Shown here: positions 38,119-46,887 of the stretch, one piece after another
How positions within the stretch are numbered: the first letter of the stretch is position 1
Layout: the number at the start of each line of letters is the position of its first letter
Origin: G963668345 sp965226215
GTDB lineage: Bacteria; Acidobacteriota; Terriglobia; Bryobacterales; UBA6623
Direction of reading: 5' to 3'
DNA: 64,000 nucleotides
Assembly (NCBI GenBank): GCA_965226215.1
Contig: CBDDCH010000002.1
Coordinates: forward strand, 496,001-560,000
Notes under the pieces: generated by a model
What the model saw: the letters and a program-made list of their open reading frames with translations, nothing else
Databases searched by the model: none
Told to the model about the DNA's origin: nothing
Position numbers and translations under genes: made by a program

Positions 38119-38210
38119 ATTTCGCCAAACTCAAAGAGCAGGGCTTTACACAAGCCGAAATCGACCTCATGGCGAAGGGCAACCCAGCGCAGTTTTTAGG
38201 GTTGGAATAG

Positions 38211-38629
38211 ATGGCCTCGTCACGCCCACCAGCTGCAACAAAGTTCACTTGGCTGAAAAATTAGATACCGCCCACCCGCGCCGCTTGTAACTCGTTGCCG
38301 CTGAGTACCCGAGCGGGCGGGCGGTTGGGACAGGAAGGCGTGAAAAAATCGATGTCCCTGAAGAGCAAGCACGGGATTCGACTGCTAGCAAGTAATATGC
38401 TCTGCTAGGCCCTGAATTCCGCGCGCAAAATTCGAGACCTCGCAGGAGGTGGCCTCGAAGATCTCGCGGCCTCCGAATTACAATTACAAACTAGATCTTC
38501 AGTACCATCCGGCCCAGCCTAGGAGTACAATGTGGAAGTTCTATGGGGGGTTCCGTGTCCACACGGACCGGACCAACAGACCAGTCGCCATGGTCAGAAA
38601 GCTATGAGATGAGTAGAGGGGGAACCTGC
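38211..38629. other. Intergenic region without recognised genes
   Basis: There is no credible coding sequence. A GC-rich hairpin-like stretch (GAGACCTCGCAGGAGGTGGC near 38430, CTCGCGGCCTCC near 38464) is the only visible structure. Confidence 0.4.
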
Positions 38630-39354
38630 ATGTACGACCTTACAAATCTCTCAGAATCAGATGCAACCCAATGCGGTGAAGCCTTGGCCCAGGCCGCATC
38701 AGGTGCTTCCAACATGGAAGAGGTAGCCAATAAAATTGTCGGGCACTTGTATGACAACCTGGTGGATAGCGAAACCGGGGCCAAATCTTGCGCGCTAGTC
38801 CGCCTTTACAAGACTCACGCATATGGGGAGTTAGACCCGGAACTCCGAGGATTCGCTCAGGGAATCCTCGGCCACGCTCCCGAATCCGAGGACATGAAGT
38901 GTCTCACTCTTTTGGGTACCGCCGGCGAGAAGCCGGAATGGAACGACAGATCCAAGTCTGAAGGGCACAAAGCGATCCCCTTACCAAGCGAAGGGTTTGT
39001 TTCCCAGATCCCGATGATTTCGCGATTGGTGAGCCAGTTCGCTCTGGACGTGAATGCCGTGATTCGGCCCGACCCCAGCTTGTTGGCAGACTTAGAGAAG
39101 AAGGAATACAATACCTTTCATGTCCCGGAGGCGGTCGGAAGCCCCTACATCCCGGCACAAAATGACTTTGTCATTCCTCACGGAGTCCAGTCGGTCTTGG
39201 ATTCGGCGGTATGCTCTCGACCGGAGATCTTTTCGCGGTGATCCTTTTTGCGAAAGTTCACATTGCCCGGGGAACTTCCGATCTCGCCAAGTCCCTCGCG
39301 GCCAAGGTGAAAGAAACGGTGCAGCCGTTCGCCGAAGGGAACGTGTTTTCGTAA
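38630..39354 (+). pseudogene. Stand-alone sensory-type domain protein, single frameshift
   Basis: From the ATG at 38630 (preceded by GAGGGGGA) the frame encodes MYDLTNLSESDATQCGEAL, HLYDNLVDSETGAKSCALVR, MKCLTLLGTAGEKPEW and KAIPLPSEGFVSQIPMIS. I recall similar sequences as N-terminal sensory modules of signalling proteins, but cannot name the domain. After HGVQSVL, at about 39200, one base is missing. The next frame continues FGGMLSTGDLFAVILFAKVH to a TAA ending at 39354, giving about 240 residues in total. No kinase follows, so it may be a single-domain protein. The lesion could be a sequencing error. Confidence 0.6.
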
Positions 39355-39458
39355 CCGTAGGCTCGGCGGCACCTAATCGCTCCGGTCTACTCAGCTGTCC
39401 TTCGGGCGAAAATTCTGCCTGCTCTCTCCGCTGCCTATTGGCGGGAAGGTCCTAGTGC

Positions 39459-39788
39459 ATGATTGTCAAAGACACGGTTTCCAAAGCAGTCTTCCGTCCC
39501 GAAAAAATGGGCAAAGCGAACCTGTTGGCCGGAGAGCATCTTTTCGCCGGTTTGAATGCGTTCGAACCCGGCCAAGAGCACCAGTTACACACTCACCCGG
39601 GACAGGAAAAGCTCTATTTCGTCCTCTCGGGTGACGGTGAGGTCCGCGTCGGAAAGGAGCGAGCTCGTATCAGTGCTGGTGACCTCGTGATGGCTCCGGC
39701 GGGAGAAGAACACTCGCTGCGCAATTCGGGTCCTGAGCGTTTGGTCGTAATGGTGGTCATGGCGCCCCCGCCGGCCTCGAAGGGTTAG
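39459..39788 (+). CDS. Small cupin-domain protein
   Basis: The 109-residue single-domain cupin has the first metal-binding motif HQLHTHPGQEKLYFVLSGDGEV (His pair and Glu near residues 45-54) and the second motif GDLVMAPAGEEHSLRN with a His near 83. Such small cupins bind a divalent metal and serve as isomerases, dioxygenases or sensors; nothing here narrows the choice. The fold is certain and the function unknown. The frame is intact although the gene sits in the decay zone. Confidence 0.85.
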   Translation: MIVKDTVSKAVFRPEKMGKANLLAGEHLFAGLNAFEPGQEHQLHTHPGQEKLYFVLSGDGEVRVGKERARISAGDLVMAPAGEEHSLRNSGPERLVVMVVMAPPPASKG

Positions 39789-39963
39789 ACCGCGTCGGCC
39801 TCGGATGGGCACGCGGAGTTGATTGCGGGATCAGAACAGAACGAAGCAATGCCCCTCCCAGAATACGTACCACCGAGGGTATAATACCGGTAATTCAATG
39901 GTCTTCCCCTGGGACGGGTTGCTGTCCAGCCGTCCCATAAGCGTCAAGAGGCCAAACGAAACA

Positions 39964-40122
39964 ATGAGCAAGTATTGGACCATCGTACTTCCCGCCGCTC
40001 TTTGTACGATTGGATGGCTCGCCTATACCGCCGAGGGATGGTTTGGCAGGTGGGCGCAAAATCTCCTCAAGCCGCTCCTTAATGTGGGTGCTTGGATCCT
40101 GAACTTCATCTTCGGGATCTGA
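39964..40122 (+). CDS. Possible small membrane protein (52 residues)
   Basis: An ATG at 39964 opens a frame encoding MSKYWTIVLPAALCTIGWLA followed by aromatic and amphipathic segments ending NVGAWILNFIFGI. One N-terminal transmembrane helix and a second hydrophobic C-terminal stretch are plausible. An AAGAGG sequence lies upstream at a long spacing. I do not recognise it, and it may not be expressed. Confidence 0.4.
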   Translation: MSKYWTIVLPAALCTIGWLAYTAEGWFGRWAQNLLKPLLNVGAWILNFIFGI

Positions 40123-40198
40123 CCGAATCCGGCTCGGCCCCGGACACGCCTGGCCGGGCGCACTGCATTGGCAGCACCCTAAGGCGTGCCGATCCCTA

Positions 40199-40389
40199 GC
40201 CTGCATTTCTCACCAGGAGCACGTAGGGGCGGGCCACTGTGCCCGCCCAGTAGTGTCGATGTACGATCTTTTCCACAAATTCGCACTGGACAATATGTAC
40301 TGCTCGGTAGTGGGCCGACACGGTGGTCGGCCCCTACAAGTAACGTTCGTTCAACGCCGGCCACCAGAACCCTCGTGAGAAATGCAGGC
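40199..40389. repeat. MITE-like inverted-repeat element abutting a stop codon (copy 2)
   Basis: Its ends GCCTGCATTTCTCAC (40199-40213) and GTGAGAAATGCAGGC (40375-40389) are perfect inverse complements. The right end touches the first base of the aminotransferase stop codon (40390-40392, minus strand). The inside holds a GTAGGGGCGGGCC..CCCGCC arm pair and a GTGGGCCGACACGGTGGTCG palindrome-like stretch, unlike the core of copy 1. Only the ends are conserved between copies. Confidence 0.7.
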
Positions 40390-41559
40390 CTAGCCGAGCA
40401 CCTTTTTCATCATCGCTTCCATCCGATCCAACGCCTCCTTGATCTCGTCAAGCGCTGTGGCGTAGCTGAAGCGCACGTAGCCTTCCCCATAGGATCCGAA
40501 GCTGGTGCCGGTAAGGCAGGCGACCCCCGCCTCGTTGAGTACACGGTCGGCCAACTCGTCCGAGCCGATGCCCGTATCACGGATGTTGGGGAAAGCGTAG
40601 AAGGCGCCGCCCGGTTTGGCACACCGAAAGCCCGGGATGCGGTTTAAGCCGGCGACAATCACGTCGCGCCTGCGCCGAAATTCCTCAACCATGCTGGTGA
40701 CAGCGTCTTGCGGGCCGCTCAAGGCCTCGATCCCCGCTCGTTGGCTGAAACTCGCCGTGTGGGAGTTGCAGTTGACCATCAGCAGGCAAACCGGCCCGAC
40801 TAACCACTTCGGCATCACGCCATAACCCATCCGCCAGCCGGTCATCGAATAGGTCTTCGAGAAGCCGTCGAGGATGATCGTCTTCTCGGCCATGCCCTCG
40901 ATGGACGCGATCGAGACCGGTTTCTCGTCGAAAAAGATGCGGCTGTAGATCTCGTCGGACAGGACGAGTAGATCGTGATCCCGCACGATCTCTGCAATGG
41001 CTTCGATGTCTTCCCCAGGAACAGCACCTCCGGTCGGGTTCTGTGGTGAGTTCAAGATCAGCAACTTCGTGCGAGGCGACAGCTTGTCACGCAACATGTC
41101 GAGGTCGAGGGAGAAACCTCGGCTCTCAACAAGCGGAAGAGGCACCGGGGTCGCTCCGCTGTAGCGGATCATCGATTCGTAAATCGGAAACCCGGGATTG
41201 GGATACAGCGCTTCGTCCCCTGGCTCAAGCAAGGCCAGTATCGGGAAGAACAGAATGGGCTTGGCGCCCGGCGTGACCACTACGTGGTCCGGATCGACCG
41301 GGATGCCGCGAGTCGTCGAGACGTGTTCCGCGATTACTTGTCGTAGCTCCGGGTCGCCCTGCGTGGGACCGTACTTGGTCCAACCCTCGTCGAGCGCGCG
41401 CTTCCCGGCTTCAACAATGTTCGGCGCGGTCGGGAAGTCGGGCTCGCCAATTTCCATGTGGATGATCGAGCGTCCTTGAGCCTCGAGGGCGCGAGCTTTC
41501 ACTAAAACGTCAAAGGCGCCTTCACCGCGGACGCCTTCCATTCGACTAGAGATTTTCAT
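40390..41559 (-). CDS. Class I/II pyridoxal-phosphate aminotransferase
   Basis: The 389-residue cytoplasmic enzyme transfers amino groups, probably between an amino acid and 2-oxoglutarate. It shows the substrate motif IGEPDFPTAP near residue 35, ALYPNPGFPIYESMI near 124, NSPQNPTGG near 174, LSDEIYSRIFFDE near 205 and the PLP-lysine segment DGFSKTYSMTGWRMGY near 236. The ATG at 41559 begins MKISSRMEGV as in homologues; the open frame extends a further 61 codons without conservation. The aspartate/alanine aminotransferase-like branch is likely. The stop codon touches an inverted-repeat element. Confidence 0.93.
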   Translation of the reverse strand: MKISSRMEGVRGEGAFDVLVKARALEAQGRSIIHMEIGEPDFPTAPNIVEAGKRALDEGWTKYGPTQGDPELRQVIAEHVSTTRGIPVDPDHVVVTPGAKPILFFPILALLEPGDEALYPNPGFPIYESMIRYSGATPVPLPLVESRGFSLDLDMLRDKLSPRTKLLILNSPQNPTGGAVPGEDIEAIAEIVRDHDLLVLSDEIYSRIFFDEKPVSIASIEGMAEKTIILDGFSKTYSMTGWRMGYGVMPKWLVGPVCLLMVNCNSHTASFSQRAGIEALSGPQDAVTSMVEEFRRRRDVIVAGLNRIPGFRCAKPGGAFYAFPNIRDTGIGSDELADRVLNEAGVACLTGTSFGSYGEGYVRFSYATALDEIKEALDRMEAMMKKVLG

Positions 41560-42137
41560 GATCCTAAACCGTGAACCGTTGGCTTCCGCACGCGAACAGC
41601 ATGCTCCTCGGAGAGGCTTGGAGGTATGCTTTTCAGAGGAATGTCGACAAGCCCAAGATGATACCATCAGGCTGCACAACATGCTGAAAGCTATACGATA
41701 GTCTTCCCTTGAAACGGTCGGCTTGGTTCTCATCTCGGCCAAGTCGGAACAAGCCGCTGACAGTCAACCGGATAGATGAATAGTCAGAAGCGATTTCAAG
41801 GGAGGGTAATGCAAACACGCTGGACCCTAGTTTTCGCGACGCTCGGGCGCAAAATCGTGCCCGGCAGCGCTTCAGCGACCCAGCGCCAAGCGGGATTCCA
41901 AGACACCTTTGGCCAAGAGATTCCCCAGATTGAACAATTGCCGACCAATACCGCATGCCACACTGCGCCACGGCTTCTAGCGGTGCGGAGAACATGCTCG
42001 CCGCGCACCCGATCCGCATGCCCTGTTGCTTCCTCTGAACCTGCCACGTAGGAGGCATTGGCCTAAGAGCAAGTGGTCTAGGCGATACCGGTGCATCTGG
42101 AGGGCTTCGATTTCAAGTGACACGGTCGAAAAGGGGT
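41560..42137. other. Non-coding or decayed stretch before IS1380 copy 2
   Basis: Open frames on both strands overlap one another and resemble no protein family I know, with no ribosome sites. It may hold remains of a gene, but I cannot identify any. Confidence 0.4.
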
Positions 42138-42142
42138 CTCAA

Positions 42143-43803
42143 CCAGGATTTCCGATTTGGCTCCTCTGACGGCACGAGTCTACACCCTCACCCGGCGAAG
42201 CGCAACCATTTCTCCACCCGAAAGAGGCGGCGGCTGAGGCGGGACCGATCGAGCCCCCTTCTTGCCCCTCATTGGGGCTGATCCGCCGCTGCGAAGTCAA
42301 TTTCGCAGACACCCTTCCGAGCTTCCGTCCTCAGTACTCAGGTTTCGCATTCGGCAAGTCGCGTGCTACCCGCCCGGCACAGGCAGCGCCCAGATCCTCC
42401 GCAGCATGTCGCCAAACAGGCGCCGGTTCAGATGTCCCTCCGCGAACAAGAGCCAGTAATACCGCGCGTGTTTAATTAGCCGTCCGCCCGTCTTCATCAG
42501 CCGGTGCTGCAAGCTCGTCAGCGACCAGCTCTTGATCCGTTGCGGCAGCCCCAGCCGCCGCCACAAGTTGCCCAGGTTATAGGCCAGCACGCTGAGCTGC
42601 AAGCGCACCTCGTTCGCCCGGAAGCGATGGCACGACAGCCGCGTCCAGTGCGTCGCTTGCTTACCTTCTTTGATCCACTGCTCCGCCGTGCCGCGCTTGT
42701 TGTAGAAACGCACCACCGACCGGCTTGGCAAGCTCATGTTCGTCACGATAAAACCGACGCGCGCGAATAGCTCGCCCTGGTGGTGCTCGACCTTGGCGAC
42801 AACTCGTCTGGGCCCCTTCCAGCTCTCCGCCTGATAGCGAAAGCTCTTGTAGCGCACTAGCGGCTTGCGGCCGGGCCTCCCCGGCGGACGAAACAGGATG
42901 TCTTCGATCTCCAGCTCCAGGCTCTTATTGGCCGGAATGCGGATCGCGTAGTCCGCGCCGCGCTCCTCCAGTGCTTCGTAGATCTCGGGCTTGGCGAAGG
43001 CGGCATCGGCGCGAAAGGTGACCTGTTTGCCTTCGGCCAGTTGGCGCTCGATCTCCGGCAACAATAGCTCATCCCAGTCCTCGGCGCTGTGCACGTTGCC
43101 GGGACGCAGCTTGGCAGCGAGGCAATCACCATGACCGTTGAACAAAAGCAACGGGTGGTAGCAGACCGACTCGAAGTGTCCGTTGTAGGCACTGCCTTCC
43201 TGTTGGCCATGGACCGGACTCTCGGTGGAGTCCATGTCCAGAACGACCCGCTCGGAGTCGTCGAACGCCTCCGCTTGCCCGACCAGCTCTCGGTTCAGCG
43301 CCATCAGCCCCAGCAGGTTCTCTTCGCTCGCCAGCATCTCCGTCTCGAAGCCGTGCAGCGTCGAGGTCAAGGCCGCACCGCGATCCCAGATCTTCTGCGA
43401 GCCGATCAAGCGAAACGTCGGGTCAGCCGACACTCGGACGGCGTCGTTGACGTCCTCGTAGCCTGCCAAGCGGCTGTAGACCGACTGCCGCAACAGATCA
43501 GCGAACGTGAACTGCTTGTTTGTGCCTTGCCGGGAGTCGGTGAGATGCTCGCCGATCAGTTTCCCGAGTCCGAGTCGCTCGTCCAATTCCCGAACGAGGA
43601 TCAAGCCACCGTCGGAAGTGACGTGCGATCCCTGGAAATCGACTTTCAACGAGCCGTTGAAACTTAGCTGGAATGGCTTGGTTTGTTTTTCACCCATTGG
43701 GTGTTGGCCTCCATGGCGTCCTCATCGGGCTCTAGCCCCTATGAATAAAGACGCTCAAGGCCGCCGGAAGGTCGAGAGGTCTGAATCAAATTGGAAATGC
43801 GGG
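42143..43803 (-). mobile_element. IS1380-family insertion sequence, copy 2 (1,661 bp)
   Basis: It has the same ends and length as copies 1 and 3. A few base differences are visible, for example CTCATTGGGG instead of CTCATGGGGG near 42268 and AATTCCCGAACGAGG near 43586. The insertion site is non-coding as far as I can see, 230 bases from ISL3 copy 2. Confidence 0.93.
42366..43697 (-). CDS. IS1380-family transposase (copy 2)
   Basis: The intact 443-residue transposase has the same catalytic segments as copy 1 (VVLDMDSTESPVHGQQEG, VTFRADAAFAKPEIYEAL, RGTAEQWIKEGK). Its visible translation is identical to copy 3 and differs from copy 1 at one position near residue 42 (Gly instead of Arg). The lack of decay implies recent transposition. 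Confidence 0.95.
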   Translation of the reverse strand: MGEKQTKPFQLSFNGSLKVDFQGSHVTSDGGLILVRELDERLGLGKLIGEHLTDSRQGTNKQFTFADLLRQSVYSRLAGYEDVNDAVRVSADPTFRLIGSQKIWDRGAALTSTLHGFETEMLASEENLLGLMALNRELVGQAEAFDDSERVVLDMDSTESPVHGQQEGSAYNGHFESVCYHPLLLFNGHGDCLAAKLRPGNVHSAEDWDELLLPEIERQLAEGKQVTFRADAAFAKPEIYEALEERGADYAIRIPANKSLELEIEDILFRPPGRPGRKPLVRYKSFRYQAESWKGPRRVVAKVEHHQGELFARVGFIVTNMSLPSRSVVRFYNKRGTAEQWIKEGKQATHWTRLSCHRFRANEVRLQLSVLAYNLGNLWRRLGLPQRIKSWSLTSLQHRLMKTGGRLIKHARYYWLLFAEGHLNRRLFGDMLRRIWALPVPGG

Positions 43804-43808
43804 CTCAA

Positions 43809-44026
43809 GGCCGGGGTGATACAAGCTGTCGTCGTGCCGGACCCTTTTCACATTGGTATGCCGCCTTGAAAACGATCATGCGATCCCTCCCGGGTGAAAT
43901 TCCCGGAAAAGAATTGATTCTCCCACCAGAACGCTCCGAAATAGACGAACTGCCTTATCCGGAACCGCGACAAGCGCTTCTGCCAGATGCAATCTGGCGA
44001 ATGAAACGACCAACTAGGGCCACCCT
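43809..44026. other. Spacer between IS1380 copy 2 and ISL3 copy 2
   Basis: This 218-base island has no gene I can support. A plus-strand frame reads ELILPPERSEIDELPYPEPR but lacks a start and is cut by the ISL3. Confidence 0.35.
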
Positions 44027-44034
44027 CAACAAAC

Positions 44035-45333
44035 GGCTCTTCCGGGTTTTAAGTGGGCGAAGGAGCCAGATCGAGTTTCCCACAGTGGAAGTAGATGGCG
44101 TTGATGAAGTTCTGTTGATTGCGGAAACCGCGCGCCGTGGCCTTGACCCATTGAATCCTTGAGTTCAACCCCTCGCTGACCGCGTTCGTAATGCGGTGTT
44201 TCAGATACGTGAGTATGTTTTCGAGGCGAGCCGTCAACATCCGCGCTACGGTGACCATCGGCGTCAGCCGGCTGCGACTCGCCCAGCCGCGCCATTGCTC
44301 GAAGAAAGCTCGCGCCGCCGATTCGCGACGATAGTCGAACAGCCGCATCGCCGTTTCCTTCAACGCCCACGCCCGCGCCGTCTTCAAGTCGCTTTCGCGC
44401 AGCGCGCGGAACTCGCGCCAGGCGTCCTCGGAAAAGTTCGCCGGATGCCGCAGCCAAGCGTACTTCGTGCCTGTCAAACGCTCGTCGCCGAGGGCCAGTA
44501 AACGCTTGTTCTCCGCCCGCCGCACCTGGTCCACCGCCTTCGCCAGATGCGCCGCGATGTGATATTTGTCGTAAACGATCTTTTTCTCCGATTCGTCGAG
44601 ATGCTCCCGGGTCGAGGCGACGTAAGGATCCCACATGTCCATCGCGACGGCCTCGACTCGGGCGAGTTGCTCTGCGCTCAACGTCTTCCAAAAGCCGTCC
44701 AGGCTGGCCTGGCGGCGTCCCTCGGCGACGAACAACACGCGCGAGCGGTTGAGATCGTTGACGACGGTGAGATAGCGATGGCGCTTGCGGAAGCTCTTCT
44801 CGTCGACGCCCAGGTAGGGAATCGGCTCTGCCGCGCGACGTTCGAGCCCACGTTGCACGGCGCGTTCCAGGATGCCGTGAATCTCGTCCCAGCTCAGCGC
44901 CAGCAACTCGGCGATGCCTTGCTGGCTGGCTTCCTTCAGCCACGAGATCGCGAGAGCTTCAAACAGCGCGGTGAAGCGGCTGGAAGCCTCGGCCCAGGGC
45001 AGTCGCACGACGCGCGGCCCGTGCTCGGAGCAGTCGCTGCGCGGCGGCCGGGCGTGCAGGATCGTGCGGTACTGACAGGTGTCGAGGTGACGCCAGCGGC
45101 GTTCGGGCTGATGATCGTGGAGTGCGCACACGGCGCTGCATTGGCGGCACGGCCAGCGGACTTGCTCGTCGTGTTCGAGGAAGACGTGGACTTCGCCGTC
45201 GGCTCGGCGCAGCTCCACTCGCACGACTTTCCAGGGACTTTCGATGCCCAGAATCTGGCGGTATAGCTCGCGGTCTTGCATCCCGCGAGACTACCACCGA
45301 GCCTCACTCGCCCACTAGAAACCCGGAAGAACC
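44035..45333 (-). mobile_element. ISL3-family insertion sequence, copy 2 (1,299 bp)
   Basis: The ends and length are identical to the copy at 18168-19466 but the orientation is reversed. Each copy has its own 8-bp duplication, so the pair has not exchanged flanks by inversion. Confidence 0.92.
44049..45281 (-). CDS. ISL3-family transposase (copy 2)
   Basis: The intact 410-residue transposase is identical in translation to copy 1, with the zinc-binding region WPCRQCSAVCALHDH, the first catalytic Asp in YLGVDEKSFRKRH and the SEGLNSRIQWVKATARGFRN C-terminal signature. Identity of both copies points to recent spread within this genome. Confidence 0.95.
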   Translation of the reverse strand: MQDRELYRQILGIESPWKVVRVELRRADGEVHVFLEHDEQVRWPCRQCSAVCALHDHQPERRWRHLDTCQYRTILHARPPRSDCSEHGPRVVRLPWAEASSRFTALFEALAISWLKEASQQGIAELLALSWDEIHGILERAVQRGLERRAAEPIPYLGVDEKSFRKRHRYLTVVNDLNRSRVLFVAEGRRQASLDGFWKTLSAEQLARVEAVAMDMWDPYVASTREHLDESEKKIVYDKYHIAAHLAKAVDQVRRAENKRLLALGDERLTGTKYAWLRHPANFSEDAWREFRALRESDLKTARAWALKETAMRLFDYRRESAARAFFEQWRGWASRSRLTPMVTVARMLTARLENILTYLKHRITNAVSEGLNSRIQWVKATARGFRNQQNFINAIYFHCGKLDLAPSPT

Positions 45334-45414
45334 CAACAAACAAAGCTGACAATATCTCTGAGGTTCAACAGCCTCCAGGCGTAGAACTGGAGATCCAGTA
45401 CTTTTCACCCTAAA

Positions 45415-45582
45415 ATGAGCTGCAGCCCGATCTGGCGCAAGCTACGCCGCTACATTAACGCCTATTCCAAAGACGTCCAGCCGTTCCGCTGGAGCTACTC
45501 CAACCCCAAACGTCGTAGGCGTCATGCCAAAACTTTCTCCAGGACAGTCCACGAGTACTTATATTGCATTGACACTCCGTAG
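45415..45582 (+). pseudogene. IS630-like transposase C-terminal fragment
   Basis: A short plus-strand frame encodes IWRKLRRYINAYSKDVQPFR followed by WSYSNPKRRRRHAKTF. This resembles the last 40 residues of IS630/DDE_3 transposases, where a KLRRYIxAYxxxxxPFxWxYxDP pattern is typical. Nothing upstream of it is preserved. Confidence 0.5.
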
Positions 45583-45608
45583 CGCGAGTAGGGATAATAG
45601 ATTTAAAT

Positions 45609-46637
45609 GGGGTATCCACTTGACTCAGGTGACCCCAAGATGTAGTATGCGCCTTCGTGGAGGATTATCCACGCGACCTGCTCGAGTTCGAGGTACGCTT
45701 CGCCAGCGAAGAGGCCTGTCGCGACTATCTGTCCGCGTTGCGCTGGCCGGAGGGTTTCCGCTGTCCGGGATGCGGGCATGAGCGGGCTTGGCCGGTGCGC
45801 AAAGTGTGGTTCGAATGCGCTCGCTGCGGGCGGCAGACGTCGGTGACCTCGGGCACGATCTTCCAAGACACACGTAAGCCGCTGCGGCTGTGGTTCCGGG
45901 CGATCTGGCACGTCACTTCGCAAAAGAACGGGGTCAGCGCGCTGGGTCTGCAGCGCGTTCTCGGGTTGGGCAGCTATCAAACCGCGTGGACCTGGATGCA
46001 CAAGCTGCGGCGAGCGATGGTGCGTCCGGGGCGGGAGCGATTGGCGGGCGTAGTCGAGGTCGATGAGACCTATTGGGGCGCTGAGGAAGAGGGTGTGAGC
46101 GGCCGGCAGACCGAGCGTAAAGCCTTGATTGCAGTAGCCGCGGAAGAGAGAGGCCGCGGGCTAGGACGGATCCGCATGCAGCGCGTGCGGAACGCATCGG
46201 CGGCCAGTTTGATGCCCTTCGTGGAGGAGTCGGTCGAGCCGGGAAGCTTGGTGCACACCGACGGCTGGCTGGGCTACGAGCCGCTGGAGAAGAAGGGCTA
46301 CCAGCATCGCATCGTCCTTCTGTCGGGCCGCCGCAAGCAGGCCTCGGAATTATTGCCGAGGGTGCACCAAGCGATCTCGTTGCTCAAGCGCTGGCTGCTG
46401 GGCACGCACCAAGGCGCGGTTAGCCACGAGCATCTGGACTACTACCTCGACGAGTTTGTGTTCCGCTTCAACCGGCGCAACTCACGCAGCCGGGGAAAAC
46501 TCTTCTACCGCCTTGTGCAGCAGGCAGTCGCCGTGGACCCAACGCCGTATCGATCGATCGTCGCCGACTGGGACGCTGAGGCCCCGTGAGCCCAACCACA
46601 AGATGTTGGGGTTACCTGAGTCAAGTGGATACCACAT
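45609..46637 (+). mobile_element. IS1595-family insertion sequence, copy B (about 1,029 bp)
   Basis: The inverted ends read GGGTATCCACTTGACTCAGG on the left and TGGTATCCACTTGACTCAGG from the right, followed by ACCCCAA-type arms. It resembles copy A in organisation and end sequence but is a distinct lineage. The transposase is intact. Confidence 0.9.
45657..46589 (+). CDS. IS1595-family transposase (ISXO2-like), copy B
   Basis: The 310-residue protein starts with GTG, carries an N-terminal zinc ribbon (CPGCGHERAWP..FECARCGRQ, residues about 36-60), VEVDETYWGAEEEG near 127, HTDGWLGYEPLEKKGY near 199 and HLDYYLDEFVFRFNRRNSR near 263. Compared with copy A many positions differ, so the two came from separate lineages within the family. 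Confidence 0.94.
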   Translation: MEDYPRDLLEFEVRFASEEACRDYLSALRWPEGFRCPGCGHERAWPVRKVWFECARCGRQTSVTSGTIFQDTRKPLRLWFRAIWHVTSQKNGVSALGLQRVLGLGSYQTAWTWMHKLRRAMVRPGRERLAGVVEVDETYWGAEEEGVSGRQTERKALIAVAAEERGRGLGRIRMQRVRNASAASLMPFVEESVEPGSLVHTDGWLGYEPLEKKGYQHRIVLLSGRRKQASELLPRVHQAISLLKRWLLGTHQGAVSHEHLDYYLDEFVFRFNRRNSRSRGKLFYRLVQQAVAVDPTPYRSIVADWDAEAP

Positions 46638-46648
46638 TAGATTTAAAT

Positions 46649-46887
46649 TCAATCCCGACCATTTGATAGTTGTTTTTCACACAATTTAGGATTCTATAAA
46701 GTCATAATCAACGCGAAACGGCTCTCCGGATCCCCCTTGAAACCCTCTGGCGTACGGATACCCGTAAGAGTGACAACGGAACTCCGCCAAGGGCCAAGGC
46801 CGCAACGTAAGAAGTGGACGACGGTCCCACCGAGGTCCGCTCCGTCCCTAAAGGCTATAGGTCAGATAGCTAGTTAGCGTAAGTGCT
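46649..46887. other. Short intergenic region upstream of the regulator
   Basis: No gene, repeat or convincing promoter was recognised here. Confidence 0.4.

Larger units (their letters stand above)
37083..38127. repeat. 8-9-bp target duplication flanking IS1595 copy A
   Basis: ATTTCGCCA occurs at 37083-37091 and 38119-38127. Because the terminal bases are ambiguous, the true duplication may be 8 bases. Confidence 0.8.
36285..38210 (+). pseudogene. DUF6282 (amidohydrolase-like) exported protein, frameshifted and split by IS1595
   Basis: The first frame encodes a signal-like start and VVDLHVHSYPDRIPRSIDSI, LLFKNHFTQTAS and WMPTFDAENH, the metal-binding N-terminal half of DUF6282 proteins. A one-base shift near 36680-36690 moves to a second frame (VSVSSGGELLPEVKDVLALI, ATGHSSPKECL, VILSSDLGQ). 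An IS1595 element follows 36285's gene at 37092, and the tail KLKEQGFTQAEIDLMAKGNP resumes after it, ending at TAG 38208-38210. Deleting the IS and one repeat rejoins ..DYFA with KLKEQ in frame. Two independent lesions make it a pseudogene. Confidence 0.85.
42138..43808. repeat. 5-bp target duplication flanking IS1380 copy 2
   Basis: CTCAA occurs at 42138-42142 and 43804-43808, directly outside the element. Confidence 0.85.
44027..45341. repeat. 8-bp target duplication flanking ISL3 copy 2
   Basis: CAACAAAC occurs at 44027-44034 and 45334-45341, directly outside the element. Confidence 0.9.
45598..46648. repeat. Direct repeat flanking IS1595 copy B
   Basis: TAGATTTAAAT occurs at 45598-45608 and 46638-46648. 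The 11-base match is longer than the 8 bases usual for IS1595, so part of it may be chance or belong to the IS ends. Confidence 0.75.

Noticed and set aside
41633..42058. Overlapping open frames on both strands before IS1380 copy 2
   Set aside because: Mutually exclusive and without recognisable motifs; left as non-coding.
18168..45333. The two oppositely oriented ISL3 copies as ends of a 27-kb composite transposon
   Set aside because: Each copy has its own matching 8-bp duplication, and the outer flanks (ATATTTAC versus CAACAAAC) do not match each other.
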